The translations under genes and the position numbers were made by a program. 64,000 nucleotides of DNA, from positions 1 through 64,000 of the forward strand of contig JASANZ010002237.1 in the NCBI GenBank assembly GCA_030849805.1, read 5' to 3'. The notes below the pieces were generated by a model that had not been told where the DNA came from, searched no databases, and was given only the letters and a program-made list of their open reading frames with translations. Positions within the stretch are counted from its first letter, which is position 1; the number at the start of each line of letters is the position of its first letter. This document shows positions 1-8,723 of this stretch, one piece after another. Origin of the DNA: Sergeia podlipaevii (taxonomy: Eukaryota > Euglenozoa > Kinetoplastea > Trypanosomatida > Trypanosomatidae).

Positions 1-559
1 CAAAATGCAACACTTACTTTGTGTCTATAATCCTCCAAATAACAAGACGATATATAGCAGCAATTTTTTTTTAAAAAAAAAAAAAACTAATGATAGCTGT
101 CTATATATGCAGGGAAATGCACACGCTGTCTGCATAGACAAAAAAAAAAAAAAGTAGCGGCACATACCATGATTTTTCTTTGTCACCACCACATGGTAAC
201 AGAACAATAGCGATATATAAGAAAAATAAAGCAATAGAAAGAAAAAAAATCTGTATGTAGGCACTGCTCTTCATGTACATCATTCTTCTTCCTGTTTGAT
301 ATTAGAAAGAGGAAACCCGGCACATCGCAACACCATGCAAGCAACGTACAAGCAGCAGCTTCACAGCCATACACAGAGAGAGATGACATGAAACTATTAA
401 AGAGAGAAGAAAAAAAAAAACTATGCATATATTTGAAAACAAAGCGTCGCCAATAAATTGCGAATCTTTATATCAGTGACACTTTTTCAAGTTAAAAAAA
501 AAAAAAAAACCTCAGACAGTTAGTGAGTATTCGCCCAAACTCATTCCTGCCCCCCCCCA
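1..559. other. Spacer downstream of the tetraspanin-like gene
   Basis: No convincing gene on either strand. The stretch is AT-rich with long A runs (about 68-86, 141-153 and 494-509) and a C run at 550-558 directly next to the stop codon of the neighbouring minus-strand gene. It most likely holds that gene's 3' UTR and the start of the next spacer. Short open frames here are poly-Phe/Lys translations of the homopolymers. Confidence 0.6.
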
Positions 560-1393
560 TCAACTCTCGGAAAGTACTGCAACACAGTTTGCGAAAAGCA
601 GTGCCAAGACGAGGAGCATAACTAGCGAGCACTGCTGTACTGACGACAACTCCTCGTCTGCTGTCTCCATAACCTTCTCAGAACACTGCGTGGATGCCCA
701 GTACGTAGGATTCTCACCTTCACACTTGGGGCATCCATTCATCACCCCTTGATTGCCTTCAGCTACATGCAAGGGAGAAGCAGCACCGTCTACTACATCA
801 TAAGTAGCAGAGGAGCACAACGTCGCCCAGCCGGAGCACTGAAACTCAGCTGATATTGTGCAGGCGTCCACCGAGTCCGAGGTCACAGAGCTCTCCCACT
901 GCCGCTTAAAGTCAGGCTCCAAGTCTATGGAGCGCGCGTAGTAGGCGTACACACCGCAAACACATAATAAAACACACAGCACGAGACCCAGGAACACCTT
1001 GTACGCCTTGCGGTCGCGTCCGGGAAGAATCGCCACAGTCACGTGTGCAATCAGCGATAGAACAAGCACAACAGGACACACAATAACAAACGGGAGGTAA
1101 AGGGTCCGGTACTGTGCAGAGAGAGAAAGGAATCCATACATAACATCAATACGCGCCGTCATACCAGCGCACATCCCCACCAATGATACCAGTGTGAGGC
1201 ATAGCGCGATCAAGTGCGAGAAGACACGAAATATGACATGTAAAGCCCCCATGAAGCACGTTGCGTCTTGATAATATTCATCATCAGCAATCCACACTTC
1301 AGCATTGCTGTCGGCGGGGACCACAGCGGCGGGCATGTTTGAGCTATCCGACTTGATAGCAGTTTCTCCTTCCCTTCTTTCCGAGTAGGCCAT
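560..1393 (-). CDS. Tetraspanin-like four-pass membrane protein
   Basis: A 277-residue protein with four hydrophobic segments at roughly residues 51-77, 97-123, 133-152 and 254-275. A short loop separates the first two. A large loop of about 100 residues (153-253) lies between the third and fourth and has six cysteines (178, 186, 193, 221, 224, 237). This topology is that of the tetraspanin family, whose large extracellular loop is held by disulfides. The hallmark CCG motif is not intact; Q-C-S-G-W at 185-189 may be its remnant. No amastin signature is visible. It would act at the plasma membrane or an endomembrane as an organiser of other proteins. The N-terminal 45 residues are polar and probably cytosolic. 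The start is the only sensible Met and follows a splice-acceptor-like AG by about 40 bases. The assignment rests on topology and cysteine pattern only. Confidence 0.55.
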   Translation of the reverse strand: MAYSERREGETAIKSDSSNMPAAVVPADSNAEVWIADDEYYQDATCFMGALHVIFRVFSHLIALCLTLVSLVGMCAGMTARIDVMYGFLSLSAQYRTLYLPFVIVCPVVLVLSLIAHVTVAILPGRDRKAYKVFLGLVLCVLLCVCGVYAYYARSIDLEPDFKRQWESSVTSDSVDACTISAEFQCSGWATLCSSATYDVVDGAASPLHVAEGNQGVMNGCPKCEGENPTYWASTQCSEKVMETADEELSSVQQCSLVMLLVLALLFANCVAVLSES

Positions 1394-2073
1394 GCTTGTA
1401 GTAGCGCCCAGGGTCCTTCACACCTTGAAAACTAGAAATGATCAAGAATATAGAATCAAAAGATAGAAATGAAAAGAGAAGAACAAAGAAGGTTTATATA
1501 ATCCTTCCAAAAAATGTTATTGTTTTTTAGAAAAATTGATATATTGACCAGTGTTTAAGGTTGCTAGGTTGCTAGTAGTACTTACTGTTGCCTGCGATAG
1601 ACACACACATATTTCACAAAGAAATGAAAAAAAAAAACATTAATCGTTATAGTTAAAAGAGAAAGTGAAGGAAAAAAAACAATGCGTAGTCAAAAAAAGG
1701 AAAAATAAATACCCGCAATGTGACAAGCATGTGCCTCGCGTGCGAATTTTATTTAAAAAAAAAAAAAAAAATTCTTCCATTTTCTCTTCACTGTAGCAAA
1801 CAGTGCTAATTGCAAATCTATAAGATTAAAGATATCATATACGCGCAACATGGTTAATATATTGAGTGCCACAACATTTCTGACACCTAATTGGCTTCTT
1901 ATTATTGCTATTCTTCCTTCCACCTAGGAAGTAATCCTTGTGGAGGAAAGAAAAAAAAAGAGAGAGAGAGAGAGAGAAGCTGGCGTATGCCTCAGACGCA
2001 TACAAGCACATATATCCCCCTTTTCCATAGTGTTCCTCCCCCCCCCCTTCTCCTCGAAAAAAAAAGGAAGACT
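1394..2073. other. Spacer between the kinase and tetraspanin-like genes
   Basis: No gene seen. It contains a T-then-A-rich block (1748-1771), a purine tract with a GA repeat (1948-1978) and a C run near 2037-2047. The left part carries the splice signal of the tetraspanin-like gene; the right part is probably the 3' UTR of the kinase gene. Confidence 0.5.
1432..1492 (-). promoter_or_regulatory. Predicted spliced-leader acceptor for the tetraspanin-like gene
   Basis: On the minus strand a pyrimidine-rich stretch (1461-1492) is followed by the first AG at 1433-1432. This is the usual trans-splicing arrangement in trypanosomatids and gives a 5' UTR of about 38 bases. Confidence 0.4.
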
Positions 2074-3888
2074 TCATCGTGCTAGCAAGCACTCTGCAAG
2101 CTTCTGGACCTGTGCGGAAAGTAAGTCCGGCCCCATGCCTTCACCATTTTCAATACGATGGTAGCAGTCCCTTCCAAAAAGCAGCATATTATGGGCCTGA
2201 AGTGGGAAAAATAGGCAGTAGTAATAAAACACTTCATACATGAACCAGTAGCGAAATTCACAGTATCGTCCCCATAATGGTGTCAAAAGGAAAGAAGAAG
2301 AAGAAGAAGAGGAACGAGGCCATTGATCAATGCTGCTATCTGTATCGCCAGTCCACCGCAACAGCAGCACCTTATATGTAGCGTAGGCAAGGCTTGTTGA
2401 GGAAAAGCATGGATCCCAGCATGGCAGAGAGGGGTGGTAGTGATCATGATAACGAAGATGATGCTGAGGGGAGCAACCAGTAACCACTGTGGGCCTAGCG
2501 GTCACCGCAGAAGCACTCGCACCGCCATCACTAGTGGTGCATAGCCTGTCTTGCCAGAAACGTACAAACACATTTGCAGGTGTGGAATCACCGCACTTGC
2601 TGTCTTCTCCATGCAAAGATATTGAGGATGGACGAGGAGGGAGGAAGCAGTCTGGTGATAGCATCCTCTCCACACTTCTGGCCATTGCATCTGCTGCCTC
2701 GACTCCAAAGATAGAGGCGTACTGCGAGCAAGAAAGACGCTCCACTTCTTGTGTTGAGTGCAGCCGACACACCAAAGATGCCTGCAGAGTTCTTTCTAGA
2801 TCGCGTCGACGCTCTTCGGTTCGCGTCGTCCACATCTTTTCAATTCGGCTTGAGTAGACACTACGTTCAACGTTCTTGTTGTTGCCAGTGCAATCCTCAT
2901 CTCCTTCACAATTCGCACTCCCGTCCGTTTTAAACCCGAGTTGCCCATCCACTGCGCCGGAAGGTGTACTACTCCTCCCCGCCGCCGCTTGCTCACGCCG
3001 CTGCCGCCGCGGTGCCCGCTGGAAGCGACGCACACAAGCCGTCTCAGCGTCACACGTGACCTCCACATACGCATCAAATAATTCATTGCATCTGTGAGTG
3101 TCATCGCAGAATAGCACAAAACCTTCGCATACAACGTGCATGACAGCTGTCGCCTCGTGCAGCGGCGGCGGTGGCAGTCCGCCGCCACCCTTATCGCCTC
3201 CTGAGCGCGGCACATGATGTGGAAGTGGACAGGTGTCACTGTAGAAATGCGCAAGACGAGCGAAGTCCTCCGCTTCATGCGCTGTGAGCGAGACGTCACA
3301 TGACGTGAAGGAGCTGGCAGTGTCCTGTGCTAATGCAGCTTGATGCAGATCTCCACCAGAAAGTATCCCCTCAGCACGTTGCTTGTCTATTACTTCCTCA
3401 TCCTCTTCTAGTCGTCTTAGGGCAGTGCTTGGCTGCAAGTATGACGCCAGCAAAGGCACTTCAGCGCACAAGTAGGATACCCAGGCGTCTCTCTGCACCG
3501 GAGGCAAGGGGGAGGAAGAAGAAGAAGAGGGGGTGTGCCCGTCCCCTCCACTCCCATCACTCTCGCTCTTGTATAGGATATCACCGCTGCTGTTGCTGCT
3601 GCTGCTGCTTCTTCTTCTTCTTCCATACGCTTCCACTAAAACACATCGAACCTGCTCCATAGTGCGGTAGAACTCATCGTAGCGGATTGCCCTGTAGTCC
3701 TCATAGGTGCCAAGCTCCTCGCATTTCGCTCCGTCAAAGAATGCGTCAAGCGTAATGGGCGGTAGTGGCGAGTGGAGAGCCAGCGCCAACTGATGCGCAA
3801 CGGTAGACTTGCCGGAGGCACTACAGCCAGTAACACCTACAAAGCGCACAGAAGCTTGGCTAAGGGGGACGCAGTGCTCTTTACGCAT
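2074..3888 (-). CDS. P-loop kinase related to uridine/nicotinamide riboside kinases
   Basis: A 604-residue protein. Residues 16-29 give a beta strand followed by a Walker A loop (G-C-S-A-S-G-K-S-T, 21-29), then an L-D-A-F-F segment near 47-51, where uridine and nicotinamide riboside kinases have the nucleoside-binding D-D-F-F. A V-V-C-E-G-F strand near residue 253 matches the family's E-G-F/L element, followed by an arginine-rich R-R-x-x-R lid-like stretch. A long Ser/Gly insertion separates the halves of the fold. The C-terminal 150 or so residues, rich in Trp, Tyr and Cys, are not recognised. The likely reaction is ATP-dependent phosphorylation of a nucleoside or related small molecule; the substrate is unknown. 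I start at the Met encoded at 3888-3886. An in-frame upstream Met at 3933 would add only a Gly/poly-Lys leader encoded by a purine tract and is less likely. Confidence 0.6.
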   Translation of the reverse strand: MRKEHCVPLSQASVRFVGVTGCSASGKSTVAHQLALALHSPLPPITLDAFFDGAKCEELGTYEDYRAIRYDEFYRTMEQVRCVLVEAYGRRRRSSSSSNSSGDILYKSESDGSGGDGHTPSSSSSSPLPPVQRDAWVSYLCAEVPLLASYLQPSTALRRLEEDEEVIDKQRAEGILSGGDLHQAALAQDTASSFTSCDVSLTAHEAEDFARLAHFYSDTCPLPHHVPRSGGDKGGGGLPPPPLHEATAVMHVVCEGFVLFCDDTHRCNELFDAYVEVTCDAETACVRRFQRAPRRQRREQAAAGRSSTPSGAVDGQLGFKTDGSANCEGDEDCTGNNKNVERSVYSSRIEKMWTTRTEERRRDLERTLQASLVCRLHSTQEVERLSCSQYASIFGVEAADAMARSVERMLSPDCFLPPRPSSISLHGEDSKCGDSTPANVFVRFWQDRLCTTSDGGASASAVTARPTVVTGCSPQHHLRYHDHYHPSLPCWDPCFSSTSLAYATYKVLLLRWTGDTDSSIDQWPRSSSSSSSFLLTPLWGRYCEFRYWFMYEVFYYYCLFFPLQAHNMLLFGRDCYHRIENGEGMGPDLLSAQVQKLAECLLAR

Positions 3889-4019
3889 AACTCTCTTTCT
3901 CGTCTTCTTCTTTTTTTTTTTCCCTCCTCCCACCCTTTTCTATCTCCCCCTTCGTCTTCTGGTAGCGTAGGCTTTCTCTCCCCCGACCGCTCAGTTCATA
4001 GTATATACGTGCTACACAA

Positions 4020-4058
<39 letters not shown>

Positions 4059-4349
4059 AGAATTTCAGAAAAAAAATGCAGATAATGTGGAAAGAAAGAA
4101 AAAAAAGAATCATGAACACATGTTTCAATACGACACAATGTAACAATTACATTCAATTAAAGTGCTGGCTGAATAAAAATGCATCCTTTTCATTGCATCT
4201 CCCTTTCTTATTGCTCTCTGTGAGTGGCTTCTTGGCAAACCAAAAAAGAAAAACTTTATTTAAAAAAAAAAAATCCGCACACAAACGTACTCGTGTCCAA
4301 TGCAGCACTACTACCCTATGCAGAGTCAAAAGGCCACCTCTCTCTCTCT
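3889..4349. other. Spacer between the AT-hook and kinase genes
   Basis: No gene seen. A minus-strand CT repeat (GA on plus, 4043-4058) precedes a TA repeat and an AG at 4013-4012, a plausible splice acceptor for the kinase, giving a 5' UTR of about 123 bases. The rest is AT-rich 3' UTR or spacer, with an A run around 4261-4272. Confidence 0.45.
4021..4058. repeat. (TA)11 joined to (GA)8 microsatellite
   Basis: Eleven perfect TA units (4021-4042) run directly into eight GA units (4043-4058). On the transcribed strand this is CT followed by TA, so the CT half may serve as a polypyrimidine tract for trans-splicing. Confidence 0.9.
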
Positions 4350-7300
4350 TCACCAGCGTCTATCAGAACTGACTTCCATCGAGTATACTTCTCCGCTGCG
4401 ATTGAAAAGAAGTCCAGTTTCATGCATAAAGACCCCCAAAGAGCGTAGAGACTCTGTGCATTGAGCTGACTTCGTTGTGTTCTGCTGCTGTTGTGTGCTC
4501 CGCGCATCCTCATTCCCCTCCTCCTTCACATCGTCACTATGCAGCTTCCCTTCTTCGTGTGTCCCCAGGCTCGCCGCGTCCACGCAAACATAAGAAGCCC
4601 CCACCACAGAAATGCGGTTGCGACCATAGCGCCACGAGGAGGCATCCATTGTGGTGCGCGCTGTGAAGACCTCATCTATGCATGCCAGCACCTCGCTCAC
4701 CTCATCAAGAACACTACATAGTTCAACACGGTCATGTCTTATTGAAGTCACAGCATCCTCCTCCTTGGCATTACCAGCCACTATCATATCGCTAGCGCCA
4801 GTACTACCCTGTGCTCCTCTTGTTCTGCTGTCCAGTGCTACATCGGGGCCAAGAAGGACCTTGCTGAGACTACAAACTGGCGCGCAAGGTGCCGCAAAAA
4901 GATCCGCAATGCAAGCCCACTTCACTTCGTTCTTCGCAGCTTGCTTGGGCTGCGATGTCATCAACTGCCGGGGTTCACGCTGCTGCGCGGAGGAAGAATA
5001 AGAACACGAAGAAGATGGAAGGACGGTGTACCCACAAAAAATTCCTTCCTTGTACAGCGCCTCCACCACCGCGCGGTAGTGGCGGCAAGCACTAGCATCG
5101 TCAGCGACGTTCTCGCTTTTACTCACGTCTTCAGCGTTCCCTCCTTCCTCGTCATCCTCCTCTGCGTCCCCCTCCTCCTCCTCCTTCTTGACACTACCAC
5201 CATTGGCGGGTGTCGGCGTACGCGGGCGCTTCCGTGCAGCGTGTGACATCGTTGATTGAGGTGCTGGAAGTTCCATTGCAGTGCCACGTTGCGCGAGGGC
5301 GGCGGAGTAGAAAGTTTCCGCCTCCAGACATAAAGTCGCAGGCCTTGATCGCGGTGACAGGGGGACTCCATCTTCAGCAAAGGCACCCACGGGCTCAGTA
5401 GGGCATGTGGAACTATGGAGAGAGGAAAGATGAGGTGGGGAAGGCAGAAGCGGGATTGTAGCGAGACAAACAGCCGCGTGTAGAGAACGGCGCCAACGCC
5501 TGCGCAGTTGCATCTGATGGTGACGATGTTGCTGTCGCTCAGCGGCTCTCTTGATAGCACTGTCACCGTCACCTCCGTGGCCTTCGGAAGTGAAGGCAGC
5601 AAAAGAAGAAAAGGGGATGCATGGCACCCGTAGTGAACCGAGTGGGGCACTGGGTAAGCCGCCAGCAGTGTCCTCCTCTGTGATCGCAGTAGAGAGAGAG
5701 CGACGGCAGTTACTGAAAGCGATGTTGATACCAGACGCATAGGGGCTGCTATTGCTGCCGGAGCGACCTCTTGGGCGTCCTCTTCCTCGTGGTGCCTCTA
5801 CGGCTGGCCGCCGACTCTTGCGGAGCTGCTCCTCAACGTCATCGAAGCTGCAGGGCTCTGGCATAGACGAGGAGGAGAAGGCAGCAGCAGCAATGGTATC
5901 GAAAGAAATGCTGGCCATTGGCGACACGTGTGTGTCTATGTAGGCAACTCCGCTGCTTGTGCTGCTGCCAACCGCCTTCTCCTCCTTCCTCCTCCGCTTG
6001 CCTGCCTCTTCCTCCGCGTGCGTCTCCTCTTCGTGCCGGTATTGTTCTTCGGTATGGAAGTTCGTAGAAGTGGCGCTCGGGAGGCCAAAAATGCTCTCCA
6101 GTAGGTCGCAAGCCATGTTGGCGACCGCGCGTACAACGCGCTGTGTAGCAGCACATACCGCCTCCGTACTCAACAGCGGATAGCCAGCGCGCTCCATCGC
6201 ATCAGGGCACCATCCTGGACAACCGCAAACTCTCTCTGTTGTCCTCTCGCTATTCATCGCGAACCACCGCCTGAGCAATGTGGTGGGAAAGCAATACAAG
6301 AGTTCAGCGATGCGGCGCGACAGCAATGTGCGCATCTTGCGAGCATGACACCTTCCCCTGCCATCGTCGTCCCCGCCGTCAATTTCCTTTGCGACATCAT
6401 CCGCTCCGAGCACACTAGCGTCCTCCCCCTCCTCCTCCTCCGACCCCTCCTCCTCGTCGTCGTCCTCGCAGCTCTCTAAGAACGCATCGATGACCTCCAC
6501 TTCCTTGTGCTTCTCACTGGCAACGAAGCCTACATCTGACGTGACTGAAGACGCTGTCTGCTGCGCAAGACGAAGTTTGAGCTCCTGCCTGCACGCATCA
6601 TGCACCACTCCGCCTAGAAGAAACGCCTGTACGAGCTGTGCCGCAACCGCTCCTGTGAGACACCCAGAGAGCTCTAGTACAAGACATAGTGACGATGGTG
6701 ATGGCGGCACAGTAGCGGTGGTGGTGGCGGCGCTCTCTTCCCCCTCGTGTGCACAAGTAATCGGAGAAGGGGGGAACATAGGCATAGCACCAAAAAGAAA
6801 AGAGGGGGAGGAGACGGATGGTAATAGTAGCGCCACGTCACACTGATGCTGAGAGTCCGCAGTCAGCAGCGGCACCAGTCGAGCATCACGCGCGGCCGCA
6901 TCGTCGCTATCAAGGCTGTGCCTGAGAGCTGGGAAGGATGGTGTGAGTTTCTTATGTAAATCAAATAAACTTGCAGCAGTACCGCTATGTGATGACAATG
7001 TCGGTGGTGCTGTTGGTGCTGGTGGTGGCGGCGGGGTGTGAGATAACACTGCGCCTGGTGACATAAAAACCGGCAAACTATGAGAGGGTGTTTGTGAGTG
7101 AGATGGAGAGTCACTCAGCACACTACGATGTGTGCGTTTCTGCGCAGGAGGGGCAGAGAGGAGACGTCTGGGTGGAGGAGAAGCCATGGAGTCGTGTCCT
7201 TCCTCTTCCTCGCAAATAGTCACCATTACCTGCCGCTGCTGGTCCGTATCCCCGTCCACAGCGCTGCTGCCTAGGGCATCACCTGTCTCGCATGTCTCGT

Positions 7301-7913
7301 TGTTGCCGTGTGACAGCGTCGGTGGAGGTTGAGTCGTCGACTGAGACGTGGAGAACGGTGAAGGCTGGGTCCAGCGAAGCGGCGACCTGCTGCCATTGCT
7401 ATCCTCCCCTCTCTGATATCTTGCGGTAGAACAGATGGTGGTACTGCTGGGACTGCTCGTAGAGCTTGTCGTTGTGGATGTTGTGCTGCTGCTCAGACTG
7501 CTAGATGTAGTGCTGCTGAATGAGTTAGAACTGCTCAGAGAACGACGTGCCTGTTGTTGCTGCTTCTCCTCCAGAGGTGCCGCTGCTTCCACAAAGAGAG
7601 AAGGGCCTGCTCGAGACACGTCATCGTATCCTACTGCCTCGTTGCTCTCTCCAGCACACACCGCCGTCGCGGGGTCGCCCTCGCTATCATGAGAAAGACC
7701 AAAAGCGCCGGTCTGGTTCTGTAGGGGTGAAGAAGAAAGCGCTGGTAATACCGCCGCTGTTGCTGCGCAGTACTCTGTGACAGCGGCATGAATCGCAATG
7801 AGCAGCGGGCTGAGAGCCTCTACAAGTGCCTCCTCCACTATACCTGAAGAGGTGCAGTGGTTCTCCCCGGGCATCATCGTACGTTCTTCCTTCTCCACTG
7901 GAAGGGAACCCAT
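4350..7913 (-). CDS. Large low-complexity protein with an AT-hook motif
   Basis: 1187 residues, not recognised as a known family. Visible features: an N-terminal helical segment (about 25-60); long Ser/Thr-rich disordered tracts; an acidic Asp/Glu block near 475-500; a more ordered Cys/Trp/Arg-containing region around 525-610; an R-G-R-G-R-P-R-G-R sequence near residues 705-716, which has the core of an AT-hook (binds the minor groove of AT-rich DNA); and a basic K-R-P-R-T stretch near 895 followed by Lys then an acidic run, which could be a nuclear signal. The C-terminal 80 residues look folded (V-V-G-A-S-Y-V-C-V). The basic motifs suggest a nuclear, chromatin-associated protein, but that is inference. 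A clean polypyrimidine-AG signal lies about 58 bases upstream of the start. Confidence 0.7.
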   Translation of the reverse strand: MGSLPVEKEERTMMPGENHCTSSGIVEEALVEALSPLLIAIHAAVTEYCAATAAVLPALSSSPLQNQTGAFGLSHDSEGDPATAVCAGESNEAVGYDDVSRAGPSLFVEAAAPLEEKQQQQARRSLSSSNSFSSTTSSSLSSSTTSTTTSSTSSPSSTTICSTARYQRGEDSNGSRSPLRWTQPSPFSTSQSTTQPPPTLSHGNNETCETGDALGSSAVDGDTDQQRQVMVTICEEEEGHDSMASPPPRRLLSAPPAQKRTHRSVLSDSPSHSQTPSHSLPVFMSPGAVLSHTPPPPPAPTAPPTLSSHSGTAASLFDLHKKLTPSFPALRHSLDSDDAAARDARLVPLLTADSQHQCDVALLLPSVSSPSFLFGAMPMFPPSPITCAHEGEESAATTTATVPPSPSSLCLVLELSGCLTGAVAAQLVQAFLLGGVVHDACRQELKLRLAQQTASSVTSDVGFVASEKHKEVEVIDAFLESCEDDDEEEGSEEEEGEDASVLGADDVAKEIDGGDDDGRGRCHARKMRTLLSRRIAELLYCFPTTLLRRWFAMNSERTTERVCGCPGWCPDAMERAGYPLLSTEAVCAATQRVVRAVANMACDLLESIFGLPSATSTNFHTEEQYRHEEETHAEEEAGKRRRKEEKAVGSSTSSGVAYIDTHVSPMASISFDTIAAAAFSSSSMPEPCSFDDVEEQLRKSRRPAVEAPRGRGRPRGRSGSNSSPYASGINIAFSNCRRSLSTAITEEDTAGGLPSAPLGSLRVPCIPFSSFAAFTSEGHGGDGDSAIKRAAERQQHRHHQMQLRRRWRRSLHAAVCLATIPLLPSPPHLSSLHSSTCPTEPVGAFAEDGVPLSPRSRPATLCLEAETFYSAALAQRGTAMELPAPQSTMSHAARKRPRTPTPANGGSVKKEEEEGDAEEDDEEGGNAEDVSKSENVADDASACRHYRAVVEALYKEGIFCGYTVLPSSSCSYSSSAQQREPRQLMTSQPKQAAKNEVKWACIADLFAAPCAPVCSLSKVLLGPDVALDSRTRGAQGSTGASDMIVAGNAKEEDAVTSIRHDRVELCSVLDEVSEVLACIDEVFTARTTMDASSWRYGRNRISVVGASYVCVDAASLGTHEEGKLHSDDVKEEGNEDARSTQQQQNTTKSAQCTESLRSLGVFMHETGLLFNRSGEVYSMEVSSDRRW

Positions 7914-8723
7914 TTCGTATGTATGCGTGTCTGTCTATACGCGCTATATTCGCGTAAAGCTATAGAAGGAGCTAGAGAGAAAGAAAGAAAAATGCCCACC
8001 CACCCTCCTCTTAAAAAAAAATTGCTATGACAATGGTCTGTACTTTTCTAAAGTCAATAATGCAGAACAGCACATTTCAAATGAAAAGGGGAAAAATATA
8101 TATATGAAGCGTTAAAACCAAAGCAGCAAAACACCAAGACCCCATAGCAGCTGCTTCGTCAACTTCTATGTATGTTTAAGCAAACACCATACCCTGCTGA
8201 TCTTACCACTATTATTATTGTGTATTCGAATGCAAAATGAAAGCTCACCATGTTTGCGCTTTATAAACGTACAACTGTTGTGTCTTTGACGTTCCGTTTT
8301 CTGACTTACTGAGTAGTAGTAGTTTTTTCTCCTTTAAGCTTTATGTTGCAGGATGAGAATATCATATAGCGTCTCATATCTCACTTCCGCACACAGCCGC
8401 ACGCACGGCATGAATACTGTGAAGAAGCAGATAAAAAAAAATTTATAAGAAGAAGACGCCGAAAAAGATTGCCTTCTACAGAATGAGCAAGTACAAATAT
8501 AGCTTGAAAATAAAAATAATATAAGCACATAAGGATTAAAGATCTGTCTGTTTTGAAAAAAAAAGCAAAAAAAAAAAAAAACGATGAGCTGAAGTAGTGC
8601 CATGTGCGATACTCCCCCTTTCCCACTCCTTCTTTACAGCTATGTGTTTTGTTGTTGTTGTTGTTGTTGCTACTTTTGCGTGTGCCTTCTTTTATTTATT
8701 GTCTGTTGAGGTACACGGTTTGA
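7914..8723. other. Spacer between SPO11 and the AT-hook gene
   Basis: About 0.8 kb without a supportable gene. AT-rich, with A runs near 8554-8581, a GTT repeat near 8651-8670 and a short TA repeat near 8096-8104. It presumably holds the SPO11 3' UTR on the right and the acceptor of the AT-hook gene on the left. Confidence 0.5.
7972..7992 (-). promoter_or_regulatory. Predicted spliced-leader acceptor for the AT-hook gene
   Basis: On the minus strand an uninterrupted pyrimidine tract (7992-7974) ends in T-C-T-A-G with the AG at 7973-7972. It predicts a 58-base 5' UTR and supports the start at 7913. Confidence 0.5.

Noticed and set aside
560..1393. Amastin identity for the four-pass protein
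   Set aside because: No amastin signature; the large loop lies between segments 3 and 4 with six Cys, which fits tetraspanins better.
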